Shown here piece after piece: positions 1 to 7,972 of a stretch of DNA of 38,001 bases (positions within the stretch are counted from its first letter, which is position 1; each line of letters begins with the position of its first letter). Location of the stretch: positions 1-38,001 of the forward strand of contig CAISPO010000053.1 in NCBI GenBank assembly GCA_903887415.1, in the 5' to 3' direction. This DNA is from an uncultured Bacteroidota bacterium. Lineage in GTDB: Bacteria; Bacteroidota; Bacteroidia; Chitinophagales; Chitinophagaceae. The position numbers were made by a program, and so were the translations under genes. The notes below the pieces were generated by a model. That model did not search any database. It was not told the DNA's origin and saw only the letters and a list, made by a program, of their open reading frames with translations.

Positions 1-56
1 CCGCGGGGGCAGGCAGGACACACAGGGTGGGTTGACACAGTTTAAAATACACTCCC
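1..56. repeat. Left terminal copy of a palindromic repeat (half element)
   Basis: These 56 bases match the reverse complement of 37937-37992 with one mismatch (G at 17). The inner boundary is sharp: similarity stops after ACTCCC at 51-56. The outermost bases are the second half of a GC-rich palindrome (core CCCCCGCGGGGG), which is seen complete at the right end. The window therefore starts near the centre of one copy of a roughly 106-bp near-palindrome, as expected for a MITE or paired IS ends. The inner terminus (GTGTATTTTAAACTGTGTCA read outward) is reminiscent of mutator/IS256-type ends, but that family call is tentative. Confidence 0.75.
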
Positions 57-167
57 ACCTTGTTCCAGTAAAATCAGGCTTTCCCAAAGATATTTTGCCC
101 TTTTTGAAAAAGTTCCGTATGTTCATGATGACAATCAATAATTTCTTAACACAAAACACAATAGATT

Positions 168-596
168 ATGAGACAAACACTGAAAGTTACGACCGCATTA
201 TTAGTAATGCTATTTGCGCTGCAAACACACGGCAGGGCGCAGAACATTTTGAAGTTGGAGAATAACACTAATCACGACATTTGGGCGGCGTATGCGACCT
301 ATGACAGGAAGCCAAACGGAAGCGGTTGTTGGGTCTGTGTTGGCTGGATGAAGGTTGACAAATACAATACGCGGGAAATAAATGTCGGCGGATATAGCGG
401 GCAATTTTTCATACACGGAGAAAACAGGGCTCAGGGCATGGAAAGAAATTGGGGAGACAATGATATGCTCTGTGTTGAAGAAGGTGAAGCCTTTGAAATA
501 CGCTGTCCGCGCAATGTAGATTGTAAAATTAAAAAGATGTTTTCACTTGTTAATTCTAACATGGACGGAGTTACCAAGTTCATTTTTAATCCATAG
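168..596 (+). CDS. Small secreted protein, DUF1036-like
   Basis: This 142-residue protein starts with a signal peptide (hydrophobic TALLVMLFALQ, likely cleaved after GRAQ near residue 25). The mature part has the pattern LENNTNHDIWAAYATYD ... GWMKVDKYNTREI ... FIHGEN. That resembles DUF1036 proteins, where an N-terminal asparagine/threonine strand is followed by a GW motif. Four to five cysteines (GCWVC, LCVEE, RCPRNVDC) could form disulfides after export. It stands alone between the left repeat and a strong bidirectional terminator. The function is unknown and the DUF1036 link is from memory of the motif pattern, so it is moderate at best. Confidence 0.6.
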   Translation: MRQTLKVTTALLVMLFALQTHGRAQNILKLENNTNHDIWAAYATYDRKPNGSGCWVCVGWMKVDKYNTREINVGGYSGQFFIHGENRAQGMERNWGDNDMLCVEEGEAFEIRCPRNVDCKIKKMFSLVNSNMDGVTKFIFNP

Positions 597-610
597 CAAT
601 TCAGGCACAC

Positions 611-651
611 AAACAAAAATGGCGGGATTAACAATCCCGCCATTTTTGTTT
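611..651. terminator. Strong bidirectional intrinsic terminator
   Basis: This is a perfect inverted repeat with a 19-bp stem, a GC core (GGCGGGATT / AATCCCGCC) and a 3-base loop at 630-632. A-rich and T-rich arms flank the core, so it reads as a terminator on both strands. It sits 14 bases after the DUF1036-like gene (+) and abuts the stop codon of the 50-aa ORF (-), separating convergent transcripts. Confidence 0.85.
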
Positions 652-803
652 TAGCGTTTTGGTAGTGCGACTTTCTTCACGGCAGGCTTGCCTTTTAGGT
701 CTTTTTTCTTACTATCCTCTTCATCCATATTTGTGGATAAATCGACAATGAATTTTGCTAGTTGGTTCGTATCTTTGGGACGATGTTTGACCTGTTTTTC
801 CAT
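651..803 (-). CDS. 50-aa hypothetical protein with RPKDTNQLAKFIVDLST motif
   Basis: This short minus-strand ORF encodes a 50-residue, lysine-rich protein: MEKQVKHRPKDTNQLAKF..., then an acidic EEDSKKK stretch and a basic tail PAVKKVALPKR. The RPKD-NQLAK-IVD-(A/S)T motif is one I recall from the N-terminus of short bacterial proteins that often continue into a GGKARA/KAA basic region, so this may be a short member of that group. The stop lies inside the terminator stem at 611-651. It lies 36 bases downstream of another tiny ORF (840-959) with which it may be cotranscribed. There is no signal peptide or TM segment. Confidence 0.55.
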   Translation of the reverse strand: MEKQVKHRPKDTNQLAKFIVDLSTNMDEEDSKKKDLKGKPAVKKVALPKR

Positions 804-839
804 ACCAACAAAGTTACGAAACACATTTGTTAAAAAACT

Positions 840-959
840 TTAACCTTCAAACTGAGGCACTACCAATTTTACTGCTTCCGGTACTGTATCAAAATGCTTG
901 TATATCCGGAGTAAGGTCCGGGATAGCGCATTGTCAATAAAGATACCTTTCAGAGGCAT
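840..959 (-). CDS. 39-aa hypothetical ORF
   Basis: A 39-residue ORF (MPLKGIFIDNALSRTLLRI..., ending PQFEG). It has no recognised domain, and composition gives no TM segment. A TATTTTTG -7-like element lies 17 bases upstream (976-983, minus), and the 50-aa ORF follows closely, which is the only support for it being expressed. It could equally be the N-terminal remnant of a longer gene. Confidence 0.3.
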   Translation of the reverse strand: MPLKGIFIDNALSRTLLRIYKHFDTVPEAVKLVVPQFEG

Positions 960-975
960 GGCGGGTAATATTTTT

Positions 976-983
976 CAAAAATA
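976..983 (-). promoter_or_regulatory. Putative Bacteroidota -7 element for the small-ORF pair
   Basis: On the minus strand the sequence is TATTTTTG, an exact match to TAnnTTTG. It lies 17 bases upstream of the ATG of the 39-aa ORF. No clear -33 TTTG element is seen, so support is moderate. Confidence 0.4.
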
Positions 984-1037
984 GGAAAACCATTGCTTTG
1001 GCATGGAGGTTCCGATATGCAAAGAAAGGACGTTTTT

Positions 1038-3656
1038 TTACTTCCTGTACTGCTTCACTATCCCTTTCATCTCATTCAGCTTCATCAGTGCTTCTACAGG
1101 TGTGAGTGTATTGATGTCTGTATCGTCCAGCAGTTGCTGTATGCGGCGAATGTCTTCTGTAACTCCGTCAAAAATATTGAGTTGAAATTGTGCCGCAGGT
1201 TTTATGCTTTTTACTTTTTCGGCAGTGCTGCCTGTGCTGGCGTGTTTTTCTTCCAGTTGAGTGAGTATCTCATTCGCCCGGTCAAGCAGCTTTGGGGGCA
1301 TGCCCGCCATGCGAGCCACCTGGATCCCAAAGCTATGGCGGCTGCCGCCGGGAGCGAGCTTGCGCAGGAAGATCACTTTGTTGCCGGTCTCTTTGTGGGT
1401 GATATGATAATTGCGTACCCGCGTCAGTTGGTGCTCCAGTTCGTTCAGTTCATGATAGTGTGTAGCGAATAGCGTTTTGGGCCGGGTTGGTGTATTGTGG
1501 AGATGTTCAACGATGGACCATGCCAGCGAGATACCATCGTAAGTGCTTGTGCCGCGGCCTATCTCATCCAGCAGCACGAGGCTTCGCTCGCTGAGGTTGT
1601 TGATGATGCTTGCAGTCTCATTCATTTCTACCATGAAGGTACTTTCGCCGCCGCTTAGATTATCGGATGCGCCCACACGTGTAAATATTTTATCTGTGAG
1701 ACCTATGGTCGCTTCATCGGCCGGAACGAAACTGCCCATGTGTGCCATTAGGGTAATGATAGCTGTTTGCCGTAATAGCGCAGACTTACCACTCATATTC
1801 GGGCCGGTGAGTATGATGACCTGCTGCTCTGATTTGTCGAGCCTGGTATCGTTAGTTATATACGATTCGCCGGGCGGCAACTGCTGCTCTATTACCGGGT
1901 GCCGGCCTGCTTTTATATTCAATACCGGCTCGTTCACAAGGGTAGGGCGGTGATAGTTGTAAGTGCGGGCATTGTAGGCAAAGCAGATGAGGCAGTCGAG
2001 TTGGGCAATGATGTGTGCATTATTCTGTATTGCCGAAATGAACGGCTCTATACTTACCAACAGCTTCTGATATAGATCCATCTCTATGGTCAAAATCTTT
2101 TCTTCAGCCCCCAGTATCTGCTCTTCATATTCTTTGAGCTCGGGAGTTATATATCGCTCTGCATTGGCCAGTGTTTGCTTGCGTATCCAATCGGTGGGTA
2201 CCTTGTCTTTATGCGTATGAGTTACTTCAAGATAGTAACCGAATACATTGTTGTAAGAAATTTTCAATGAAGAAATGCCTGTGCGCTGCGTTTCTTGTTG
2301 CTGTATCTGTAACAGGAATTCTTTGCCGCTTCTTGATATTTTCCGCAGGTGGTCCAGTTCGTCAGAGAGCCCTTCGCGCATCATGCCGCCTTTGCTTGCA
2401 AGCGCAGGGGCTTCATCAACAATTGATTTTAGTATGCGCTCGCGCAACTCATTAAGTGGTTGCACGGGTTCTGCTATTTTTTGCAGCGCGTCATTTCCTG
2501 ACTGCATGCATAGCTCCCGCATCTCCGCCATAAAGTGCAGGCTGCGCGCCAGTTGCAGCACCTCGCGCGGGTTAGCTTTTTTTAACGGTATTTTGCCTAT
2601 GAGCCGCTCCACATCTCCTATTTGTTTTACAAGGTGAGTGAGTGCGTGATTGAGGTTTTGATCGAGGATAAAGTGGCTTACAAGGTCCAGGCGTTGCTCT
2701 ATCCGGTGCTGGTCGAACAAAGGAAAAATCAGCCAGCGTTTCATGAGACGTGCACCCATGGGGGTATGTGTATGGTCTATGGCCTGCAGCAGGTTTGTAC
2801 CTTGTTCATTGCTACTATGCACAAGCTCCAGGTTGCGAATGGTAAAACGGTCCATCCAAAGGAAGTCGGTGGCTACTATACGCTGCAGGGAATTTATGTG
2901 CTGCAGGTGGGCGTGTTCTGTATCCTTTAGATAATGTATCGCCACGCCACAGGCTACGGTGGCGGCTTTAAGGTCTTCTATTCCGTAACCTTTCAGAGAC
3001 TGAGTCTGGAAATGCTGTAGCAACAGGTCATAACAATACTGCTCCCGGAACACCCATTCATCGAGTTGGAAGGTATATACCTTGTTATCAAACTGCTCCT
3101 TGTAGCGTTTTAATTGTGATTTATAAAGTATTACCTCTGATGGCGAAAAACTCTGCAGCAGTTTATCCATGTATTCGATATTCCCTTCGGCGGCGTAAAA
3201 TTCACCGGTTGTAATATCAAGGAAAGCAACGCCACATACGGTGTCGCCAAGGTGCAACGCTGCAAGGAAATTGTTGGTCTTGTTTTCCAGGAGTTTGTCG
3301 CTGGTGGCTACACCGGGAGTTACTAATTCGGTAACGCCGCGCTTTACAATACCTTTGGTCAGTTTGGGGTCTTCAAGCTGATCGCAGATGGCCACACGGT
3401 AGCCAGCCTTTACCAGTTTGTGCAAATACGTCTCCAGCGAGTGGTGCGGGAAACCAGCGAGATCCACTGAAGATGCAGAACCGTTTGAGCGCTTAGTGAG
3501 CGTGATACCCAGCACCCGGGAAGCAATATGCGCATCCTCATTAAAAGTCTCGTAAAAATCACCTACACGAAACAGCAATACAGCATCAGGATATTTTGCT
3601 TTAATATCCTTGTGTTGCTTCATTAACGGGGTTTCCGTAAGTTTCTCTTTAGCCAC
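1038..3656 (-). CDS. mutS: DNA mismatch repair protein MutS
   Basis: An 872-residue MutS that recognises mispairs and small loops and recruits MutL. The N-terminal mismatch-binding domain carries the FYE motif (VGDFYETF, about residue 34). The connector, lever and clamp domains follow, and then the ABC-type ATPase: Walker A GPNMSGKS at about 617-624 and signature/Walker B region LLDEIGRGTSTYDG at about 692-705. The C-terminal HTH dimerisation part is present. Length is close to E. coli MutS (853). The start is GTG at 3656, supported by MAKEKLTETPLMKQ, which fits Bacteroidota homologues. A -7 element ends only four bases upstream, suggesting a leaderless or nearly leaderless mRNA. Confidence 0.97.
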   Translation of the reverse strand: MAKEKLTETPLMKQHKDIKAKYPDAVLLFRVGDFYETFNEDAHIASRVLGITLTKRSNGSASSVDLAGFPHHSLETYLHKLVKAGYRVAICDQLEDPKLTKGIVKRGVTELVTPGVATSDKLLENKTNNFLAALHLGDTVCGVAFLDITTGEFYAAEGNIEYMDKLLQSFSPSEVILYKSQLKRYKEQFDNKVYTFQLDEWVFREQYCYDLLLQHFQTQSLKGYGIEDLKAATVACGVAIHYLKDTEHAHLQHINSLQRIVATDFLWMDRFTIRNLELVHSSNEQGTNLLQAIDHTHTPMGARLMKRWLIFPLFDQHRIEQRLDLVSHFILDQNLNHALTHLVKQIGDVERLIGKIPLKKANPREVLQLARSLHFMAEMRELCMQSGNDALQKIAEPVQPLNELRERILKSIVDEAPALASKGGMMREGLSDELDHLRKISRSGKEFLLQIQQQETQRTGISSLKISYNNVFGYYLEVTHTHKDKVPTDWIRKQTLANAERYITPELKEYEEQILGAEEKILTIEMDLYQKLLVSIEPFISAIQNNAHIIAQLDCLICFAYNARTYNYHRPTLVNEPVLNIKAGRHPVIEQQLPPGESYITNDTRLDKSEQQVIILTGPNMSGKSALLRQTAIITLMAHMGSFVPADEATIGLTDKIFTRVGASDNLSGGESTFMVEMNETASIINNLSERSLVLLDEIGRGTSTYDGISLAWSIVEHLHNTPTRPKTLFATHYHELNELEHQLTRVRNYHITHKETGNKVIFLRKLAPGGSRHSFGIQVARMAGMPPKLLDRANEILTQLEEKHASTGSTAEKVKSIKPAAQFQLNIFDGVTEDIRRIQQLLDDTDINTLTPVEALMKLNEMKGIVKQYRK

Positions 3657-3660
3657 CTTA

Positions 3661-3668
3661 CAAATATA
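3661..3668 (-). promoter_or_regulatory. Putative mutS -7 promoter element
   Basis: TATATTTG on the minus strand matches TAnnTTTG exactly. Its last base is only four bases before the GTG start codon of mutS, so the predicted transcription start falls on or beside the start codon. Confidence 0.55.
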
Positions 3669-3791
3669 ATGGCTTTAAGTATGGCGGAATTGGGTAATTG
3701 TATGGGGTGTTGGGGGAGTGTGGATAAATAGTCAAATGAATTGCAGAAGGCAACTGCAACAGACTGAAAAGGCATACAGGCTTTTTGCTGC

Positions 3792-5447
3792 CTACTTCTT
3801 CACCCTTATCAAAAAATCATTACTAACTTTTATATCCCCCTTAGCGGCCCACGGCAAATGCTGCCACTCCGCAGTTGGTTTTATGATCGCTGTGGTTGCA
3901 TCGTCTGCAGTTACGGTTATGGGTAGTGTAAAATCCTTTACAATGTTGTTGAACTTATAATTCAGTTCATCGTTTTTTATCGTGTATTCCAGTTGCGGTA
4001 TCTTAGTGCTGCGCAAATATTGGTTGAAGAATGCAGTTAGGTCAAGTCCCGTATGCCAACTGATCTGGCCCTCTATTGTTTGGGTAGTTACGGTCTGATG
4101 ATAATTATCTTTGCTTAGTCTCCGCAGCATCAACCTGAATTTCTCATCGTCATTGGTCATTACCCTTATCATGTACATAATGGCAGCACCCTTGTCATAC
4201 ATATCATTGGAGCCTTCTTCGTTTACTCCGTAAGGGCCAATGATCGGCTTATCGTTGCGTATGTTCAGCCACTCCCCGCGGCAGAATTTCTGACCCTTCT
4301 CTTTCCCTGCTACGCACTCTTCAAACAGAGATTCGGAATATGTTGTAATGCCTTCGTGTATCCAGTTATCAGCAATGTCTTTGGCTGTAATGTTATTGCC
4401 AAACCACTCATGGCCGCTTTCATGCACTATAATATAATCGAAGTCCATGCCGATGCCGGTAAAGGAGCGGTCAAAGCCCATGTAGCCCATTTTGTAGCCG
4501 TTGCCATATGCCACTGCCCCCTGGTGCTCCATGCCCAGGTAGGGTGCATCCACCAGTTTGTAACCATCTTCATAAAAAGGATAAGGGCCCATCCAGTATT
4601 CAAAACAATGAAGCATGGATTTTACGACATCAAATTGTTTCTTAGCCCGTTCCTCGTTATACCGCAGCACCCAGAAATTCAGGTTAAGCTGTCCCTTTTC
4701 ACCCATCAGTGTATCCTGCCAATGCACATAGTCACCAATGTAGAACGTCACATCGTAATTATTTATTGGATTTACAATGCCCCAGGAATACGTTTGCATA
4801 TCATCATTGTCGCTTACCAGTAGGAGCTTACCATTGCTCACAGCCTTGAGTCCTTTTGGTACAGTAAAGGCTACCGACATGCCATTGTCTGGCTCGTCCC
4901 ACTGTGCGTCTTTGCAAGGCCACCAAACACTTGCGCCAAGGCCCTGGCAGGAAACCGAGATCCAGGGATTGCCCGCCGTGTCTTTTGTCCAGGTGAAACC
5001 GCCGTCCCACGGTGGTTTCACTGCTGCCCTGGGTTTACCATGGTAGTATATCTGGATGTCTTTTGATTCACCCTGCTTCCATTTGGAAAAGGGATACGTA
5101 AGCCACCATGCATTGCCTTCTCTTTTAAAACTAACCAGTTGCCTTATTTCGGTATCATCGGTGTGTACTGTTAACTCCACACTGTCTATCTGCATGGGTT
5201 CCTGAAGGTCTATCTGCATAGAGTCAACAGGTTTTTTAGTAATGGACAGCGAAATAGTATTCTGACCGGAAATGCTTTTGGTGGCTGTGTCAAATTCTAC
5301 GATGAGGTTATAGTATTTCACATCCCACCAGTCGCGGCCACGGCCATTGCTGCCGCGCAGCGTATCGGCATGGGTATAAGCAAATGTGGTATTTGCTGAG
5401 AGCAAATACCACATTATTACCAGGATCGTATTTATTTTCTGTATCAT
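3792..5447 (-). CDS. Secreted M1 family zinc metallopeptidase
   Basis: A 551-residue exported aminopeptidase-like enzyme. It has an N-terminal signal peptide (ILVIMWYLLSANTTFA), an N-terminal beta domain, then the M1 catalytic domain. Zinc ligands are HESGH at about residues 341-345, followed 18 residues later by E in WIHEGITTYSE, the canonical HEXXH-X18-E. The substrate-binding GxMEN loop appears as GMEHQG, with H in place of N. A Tyr-containing region (DMYDKGAAIMYMIR) follows. It is shorter than classical PepN (about 870 aa) and lacks the large C-terminal alpha domain, as many Bacteroidota M1 enzymes do. Its ATG overlaps the stop codon of the upstream FKBP gene by one base, implying translational coupling and a shared envelope role. 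Confidence 0.9.
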   Translation of the reverse strand: MIQKINTILVIMWYLLSANTTFAYTHADTLRGSNGRGRDWWDVKYYNLIVEFDTATKSISGQNTISLSITKKPVDSMQIDLQEPMQIDSVELTVHTDDTEIRQLVSFKREGNAWWLTYPFSKWKQGESKDIQIYYHGKPRAAVKPPWDGGFTWTKDTAGNPWISVSCQGLGASVWWPCKDAQWDEPDNGMSVAFTVPKGLKAVSNGKLLLVSDNDDMQTYSWGIVNPINNYDVTFYIGDYVHWQDTLMGEKGQLNLNFWVLRYNEERAKKQFDVVKSMLHCFEYWMGPYPFYEDGYKLVDAPYLGMEHQGAVAYGNGYKMGYMGFDRSFTGIGMDFDYIIVHESGHEWFGNNITAKDIADNWIHEGITTYSESLFEECVAGKEKGQKFCRGEWLNIRNDKPIIGPYGVNEEGSNDMYDKGAAIMYMIRVMTNDDEKFRLMLRRLSKDNYHQTVTTQTIEGQISWHTGLDLTAFFNQYLRSTKIPQLEYTIKNDELNYKFNNIVKDFTLPITVTADDATTAIIKPTAEWQHLPWAAKGDIKVSNDFLIRVKK

Positions 5448-6871
5448 TATTGGATGTCCATTACTTCCACATCAAAGATAAGTATTGCGTTCGGAGGTAT
5501 GGAGCCGCCTGCCCCTCTCTCTCCGTAAGCTAAGTACGAAGGAAGGTAGAATGTGCCCCTGCTGCCTTTCTTTAAAAGTTGTACGCCTTCGTCCCAGCCT
5601 GCTATAACACGGTGCTGGCCAAGAGGGAACGTAAACGGAGCTTTGCCCGGAGTTGCAGTAAAAGTCGAGTCCATATTTGAATCAAATACTTTTCCATTGA
5701 GCAGCTTACCAAGGTAGTGCATCGTCACATTTTGCCCGGGTTTTGCATTTTCACCAGTTCCTTCGCGGCTAATGGAATAATACATGCCTGATTCTGTTTT
5801 TGTGGCCTGTATGTTGTGCTTTGCAAAATATTCTTTCAGTTCCCTGTCTTCATTTAACTTCTGCATTGCCTGCTTGCCCTCAGCTTCTTTTTTCTGTTGT
5901 GCCGCTTTTGCTTCTGCTGCTTTTTTTGCTTCTTCAGCAGTCATTACATCCAGGATGGTCACATCAAAAATCAGGATGCCATTTGCCGGTATAGGGTTAT
6001 GTTCCTGCGGCCCGTAAGCTAGCCCTGAAGGAATGAACAGGGTTGCCTTTGAACCTTTTTTGAGCAGTTGCAGGCCTTCATCCCATCCTTTTATCACATG
6101 GCCTTTACCTACTTCCACCGTGAAAGCCTCCACATGATGAAATGCAGAATCTTCGTTTGAGTCAAAAACCTTGCCGTCTATCAGTTTGCCGGTATAATTT
6201 ACACTTACTGATTGCCCGGCCTGTACTTTTTCGCCTGTACCTTCTTTTGAAATGACGTAGTATATGCCTGATACGGTTTTCAGGGGCTTCAGGTTGTTTT
6301 TTGTAAAATACTCCTGCAGCAACTTATCATCAATCCCTTTTTGCTCGCTGTTCTTTTTCTCAGTCTCTTTCTTTTCTTCTGCATCTGTTCTTACAGATAC
6401 AAGAGCTACGTCCCACTCTACTGTCTGTCCTGCCTTCATGCCGGGAGGAGCCTGTCCGCCAGCCTTTATCAGCGAGTCAACAGGCAGCTTGAACACAGCG
6501 CTGTCACCGGCCACCATCAGCATAAAGCCTTCTACCGGGTCTCCTTTAAACTTAGGGGCAACAATAGCGTAGGGTACCGGCTTTTCGCCATACATCTTGC
6601 GGGAATCAAACGTTACACTATCTCCTACAACCACGTGAATGTACATTTCAATATGATCTGTGACAGCGGGTTTTTTCTTTCCGGTACCATGCTTTACAAT
6701 TTTATATTGCAGGCCACTTTTGAGCTTTGTATATCCGGCAGTGCCTTTAGGCGCCGCGCTGGTAGTTTTCTTGGCAGGTGCAGGCGTAGCTTTCTTTTGT
6801 GCGTATGCCGCCGGGCCTATGCCCAGCATAAAAAAGGATGATGCAAGGGCTATTTTACTGAAATTTTTCAT
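5447..6871 (-). CDS. Exported triple-domain FKBP-type peptidyl-prolyl isomerase
   Basis: A 474-residue protein with a signal peptide (ASSFFMLGIGPAAYAQ), then an Ala/Lys/Pro-rich linker. Three FKBP-like units follow: a degenerate one (about 48-165, starting GLQYKIVKHGTGKK), a canonical one (about 198-312, with GQSVSVNYTGKLIDGKVFDSN and GLAYGPQEHNPIPANGILIFDV) and another canonical one (about 350-474, GKLLNGKVFDSN, YLAYGERGAGGSIPPNAILIFDVEV). Charged coiled-coil-like linkers (EEAKKAAEAKAAQQKKE) separate them. The first unit lacks the aromatic pocket and YG.....P motif and may bind rather than isomerise. It lies 44 bases downstream of a paralogous FKBP lipoprotein and overlaps the M1 peptidase. 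Confidence 0.92.
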   Translation of the reverse strand: MKNFSKIALASSFFMLGIGPAAYAQKKATPAPAKKTTSAAPKGTAGYTKLKSGLQYKIVKHGTGKKKPAVTDHIEMYIHVVVGDSVTFDSRKMYGEKPVPYAIVAPKFKGDPVEGFMLMVAGDSAVFKLPVDSLIKAGGQAPPGMKAGQTVEWDVALVSVRTDAEEKKETEKKNSEQKGIDDKLLQEYFTKNNLKPLKTVSGIYYVISKEGTGEKVQAGQSVSVNYTGKLIDGKVFDSNEDSAFHHVEAFTVEVGKGHVIKGWDEGLQLLKKGSKATLFIPSGLAYGPQEHNPIPANGILIFDVTILDVMTAEEAKKAAEAKAAQQKKEAEGKQAMQKLNEDRELKEYFAKHNIQATKTESGMYYSISREGTGENAKPGQNVTMHYLGKLLNGKVFDSNMDSTFTATPGKAPFTFPLGQHRVIAGWDEGVQLLKKGSRGTFYLPSYLAYGERGAGGSIPPNAILIFDVEVMDIQ

Positions 6872-6915
6872 TGAATCTGTTTTGTTGTTATTGCTGTTTA
6901 TTTATAAGACAAAAA

Positions 6916-7920
6916 CTATTTCGCAGGTTTTGGCATTGGCATTGACTTTGGCATACCCTGCGGTTGGGGTTTTGCGGCCTTTACATCTGTTACCTCCACA
7001 TCAAATACCAGGATCGAATTTGGTGCGATGTTCGGGCTTGGGCTATGCTCTCCATAAGCAAGCGGAGATGGCAAATAGAGAGTGGCTTTGGCTCCCTTTT
7101 TCAGCAGGGCAATTCCCTCGTCCATACCGGGTATCATCTGGCCCTGGCCAACCGGGAAAGTAAGCGGATCGCCGTGATGGCTTATGGATGTATCCACATT
7201 AGAGTCAAAAACTTTTCCATCAAGCGTTTTGCCGGTATATTTTATGCTTACGGTCTGGCCGGATGTTATCTGTTCGCCGCTGCCGGGCTTCTGCACGGTG
7301 TAGTACAGGCCCGATGCAGTTTTTTGCGCTTTTATATTGTTCTTTGCAAAGTAGTCCTGCAGTGTCTTGTCGTCTATGGGCATTTGCTGCTCAGCTTTAG
7401 CTTTAGCATCAGCCATCATTTTTTCCTGCTGTGCCTGCTGTTCTTTCCTGGCTTCCTCTTCAGTCATCACAGAAACCATGCTCAAACTGACAACAATTTT
7501 GTTGCCCGCTTTCAGCCATGACGGCACACGCATCCTTTGCTCGGGCGGTATAGACAGTAAAAGCGTATCGCAGGATATACGTATGATAGCGCTATCCCCG
7601 GCAGACAAAAACGGGAACACCGACTGGAATTGCCCGGATTGCTTAATTTCCTGTACACGCGTCATCTGGGGCCTGCCTTGCGTGTAGGTGTTACCTACTT
7701 CCAGTGCGTTCGTTTTTTTTGTTGCGGGGTCCAGGGTATCCACTTTAGCGATGAGATTAAATTCAATGACATCGCCTATTTTGGCCATTCTGCCCTTTCC
7801 GTGTTTTACGATCTTGTATTCAACACCATGTGTTTTTTTAAAATCACCACCGCTGTTACACCCGGTGTTACCGATAATAGCTGCGCCTATTAACGCAATC
7901 GCAAGAATCTTTTTTATCAT
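6916..7920 (-). CDS. FKBP-type peptidyl-prolyl isomerase lipoprotein
   Basis: 334 residues with a lipoprotein signal (ALIGAAIIGNTGC, Cys about 21). A degenerate FKBP-like region (HGVEYKIVKHGKGRMAKIGDVIEF..., to about 155) is followed by a Gln/Ala-rich helical linker. A canonical FKBP domain comes next (about 205-315: GQTVSIKYTGKTLDGKVFDSN, VGQGQMIPGMDEGIALLKKG, PLAYGEHSPSPNIAPNSILVFDVEV). The tail is Pro/Met/Lys-rich. Its architecture matches the next gene minus one FKBP unit, so the two probably arose by duplication. It likely assists folding at the outer or inner membrane surface. It is located between nrnA and the triple FKBP on the same strand. Confidence 0.92.
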   Translation of the reverse strand: MIKKILAIALIGAAIIGNTGCNSGGDFKKTHGVEYKIVKHGKGRMAKIGDVIEFNLIAKVDTLDPATKKTNALEVGNTYTQGRPQMTRVQEIKQSGQFQSVFPFLSAGDSAIIRISCDTLLLSIPPEQRMRVPSWLKAGNKIVVSLSMVSVMTEEEARKEQQAQQEKMMADAKAKAEQQMPIDDKTLQDYFAKNNIKAQKTASGLYYTVQKPGSGEQITSGQTVSIKYTGKTLDGKVFDSNVDTSISHHGDPLTFPVGQGQMIPGMDEGIALLKKGAKATLYLPSPLAYGEHSPSPNIAPNSILVFDVEVTDVKAAKPQPQGMPKSMPMPKPAK

Positions 7921-7972
7921 GTTTTTAAATTTTTGTTGTTCTTTTTATTTTTTATTTTTAATGTTTAACTTT

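Noticed and set aside
3721-3791. Small inverted repeats (TTGCAG/CTGCAA, AAAAG/CTTTT) after the M1 gene as a terminator
   Set aside because: Stems of 5-6 bp without a proper T-run; too weak to annotate.
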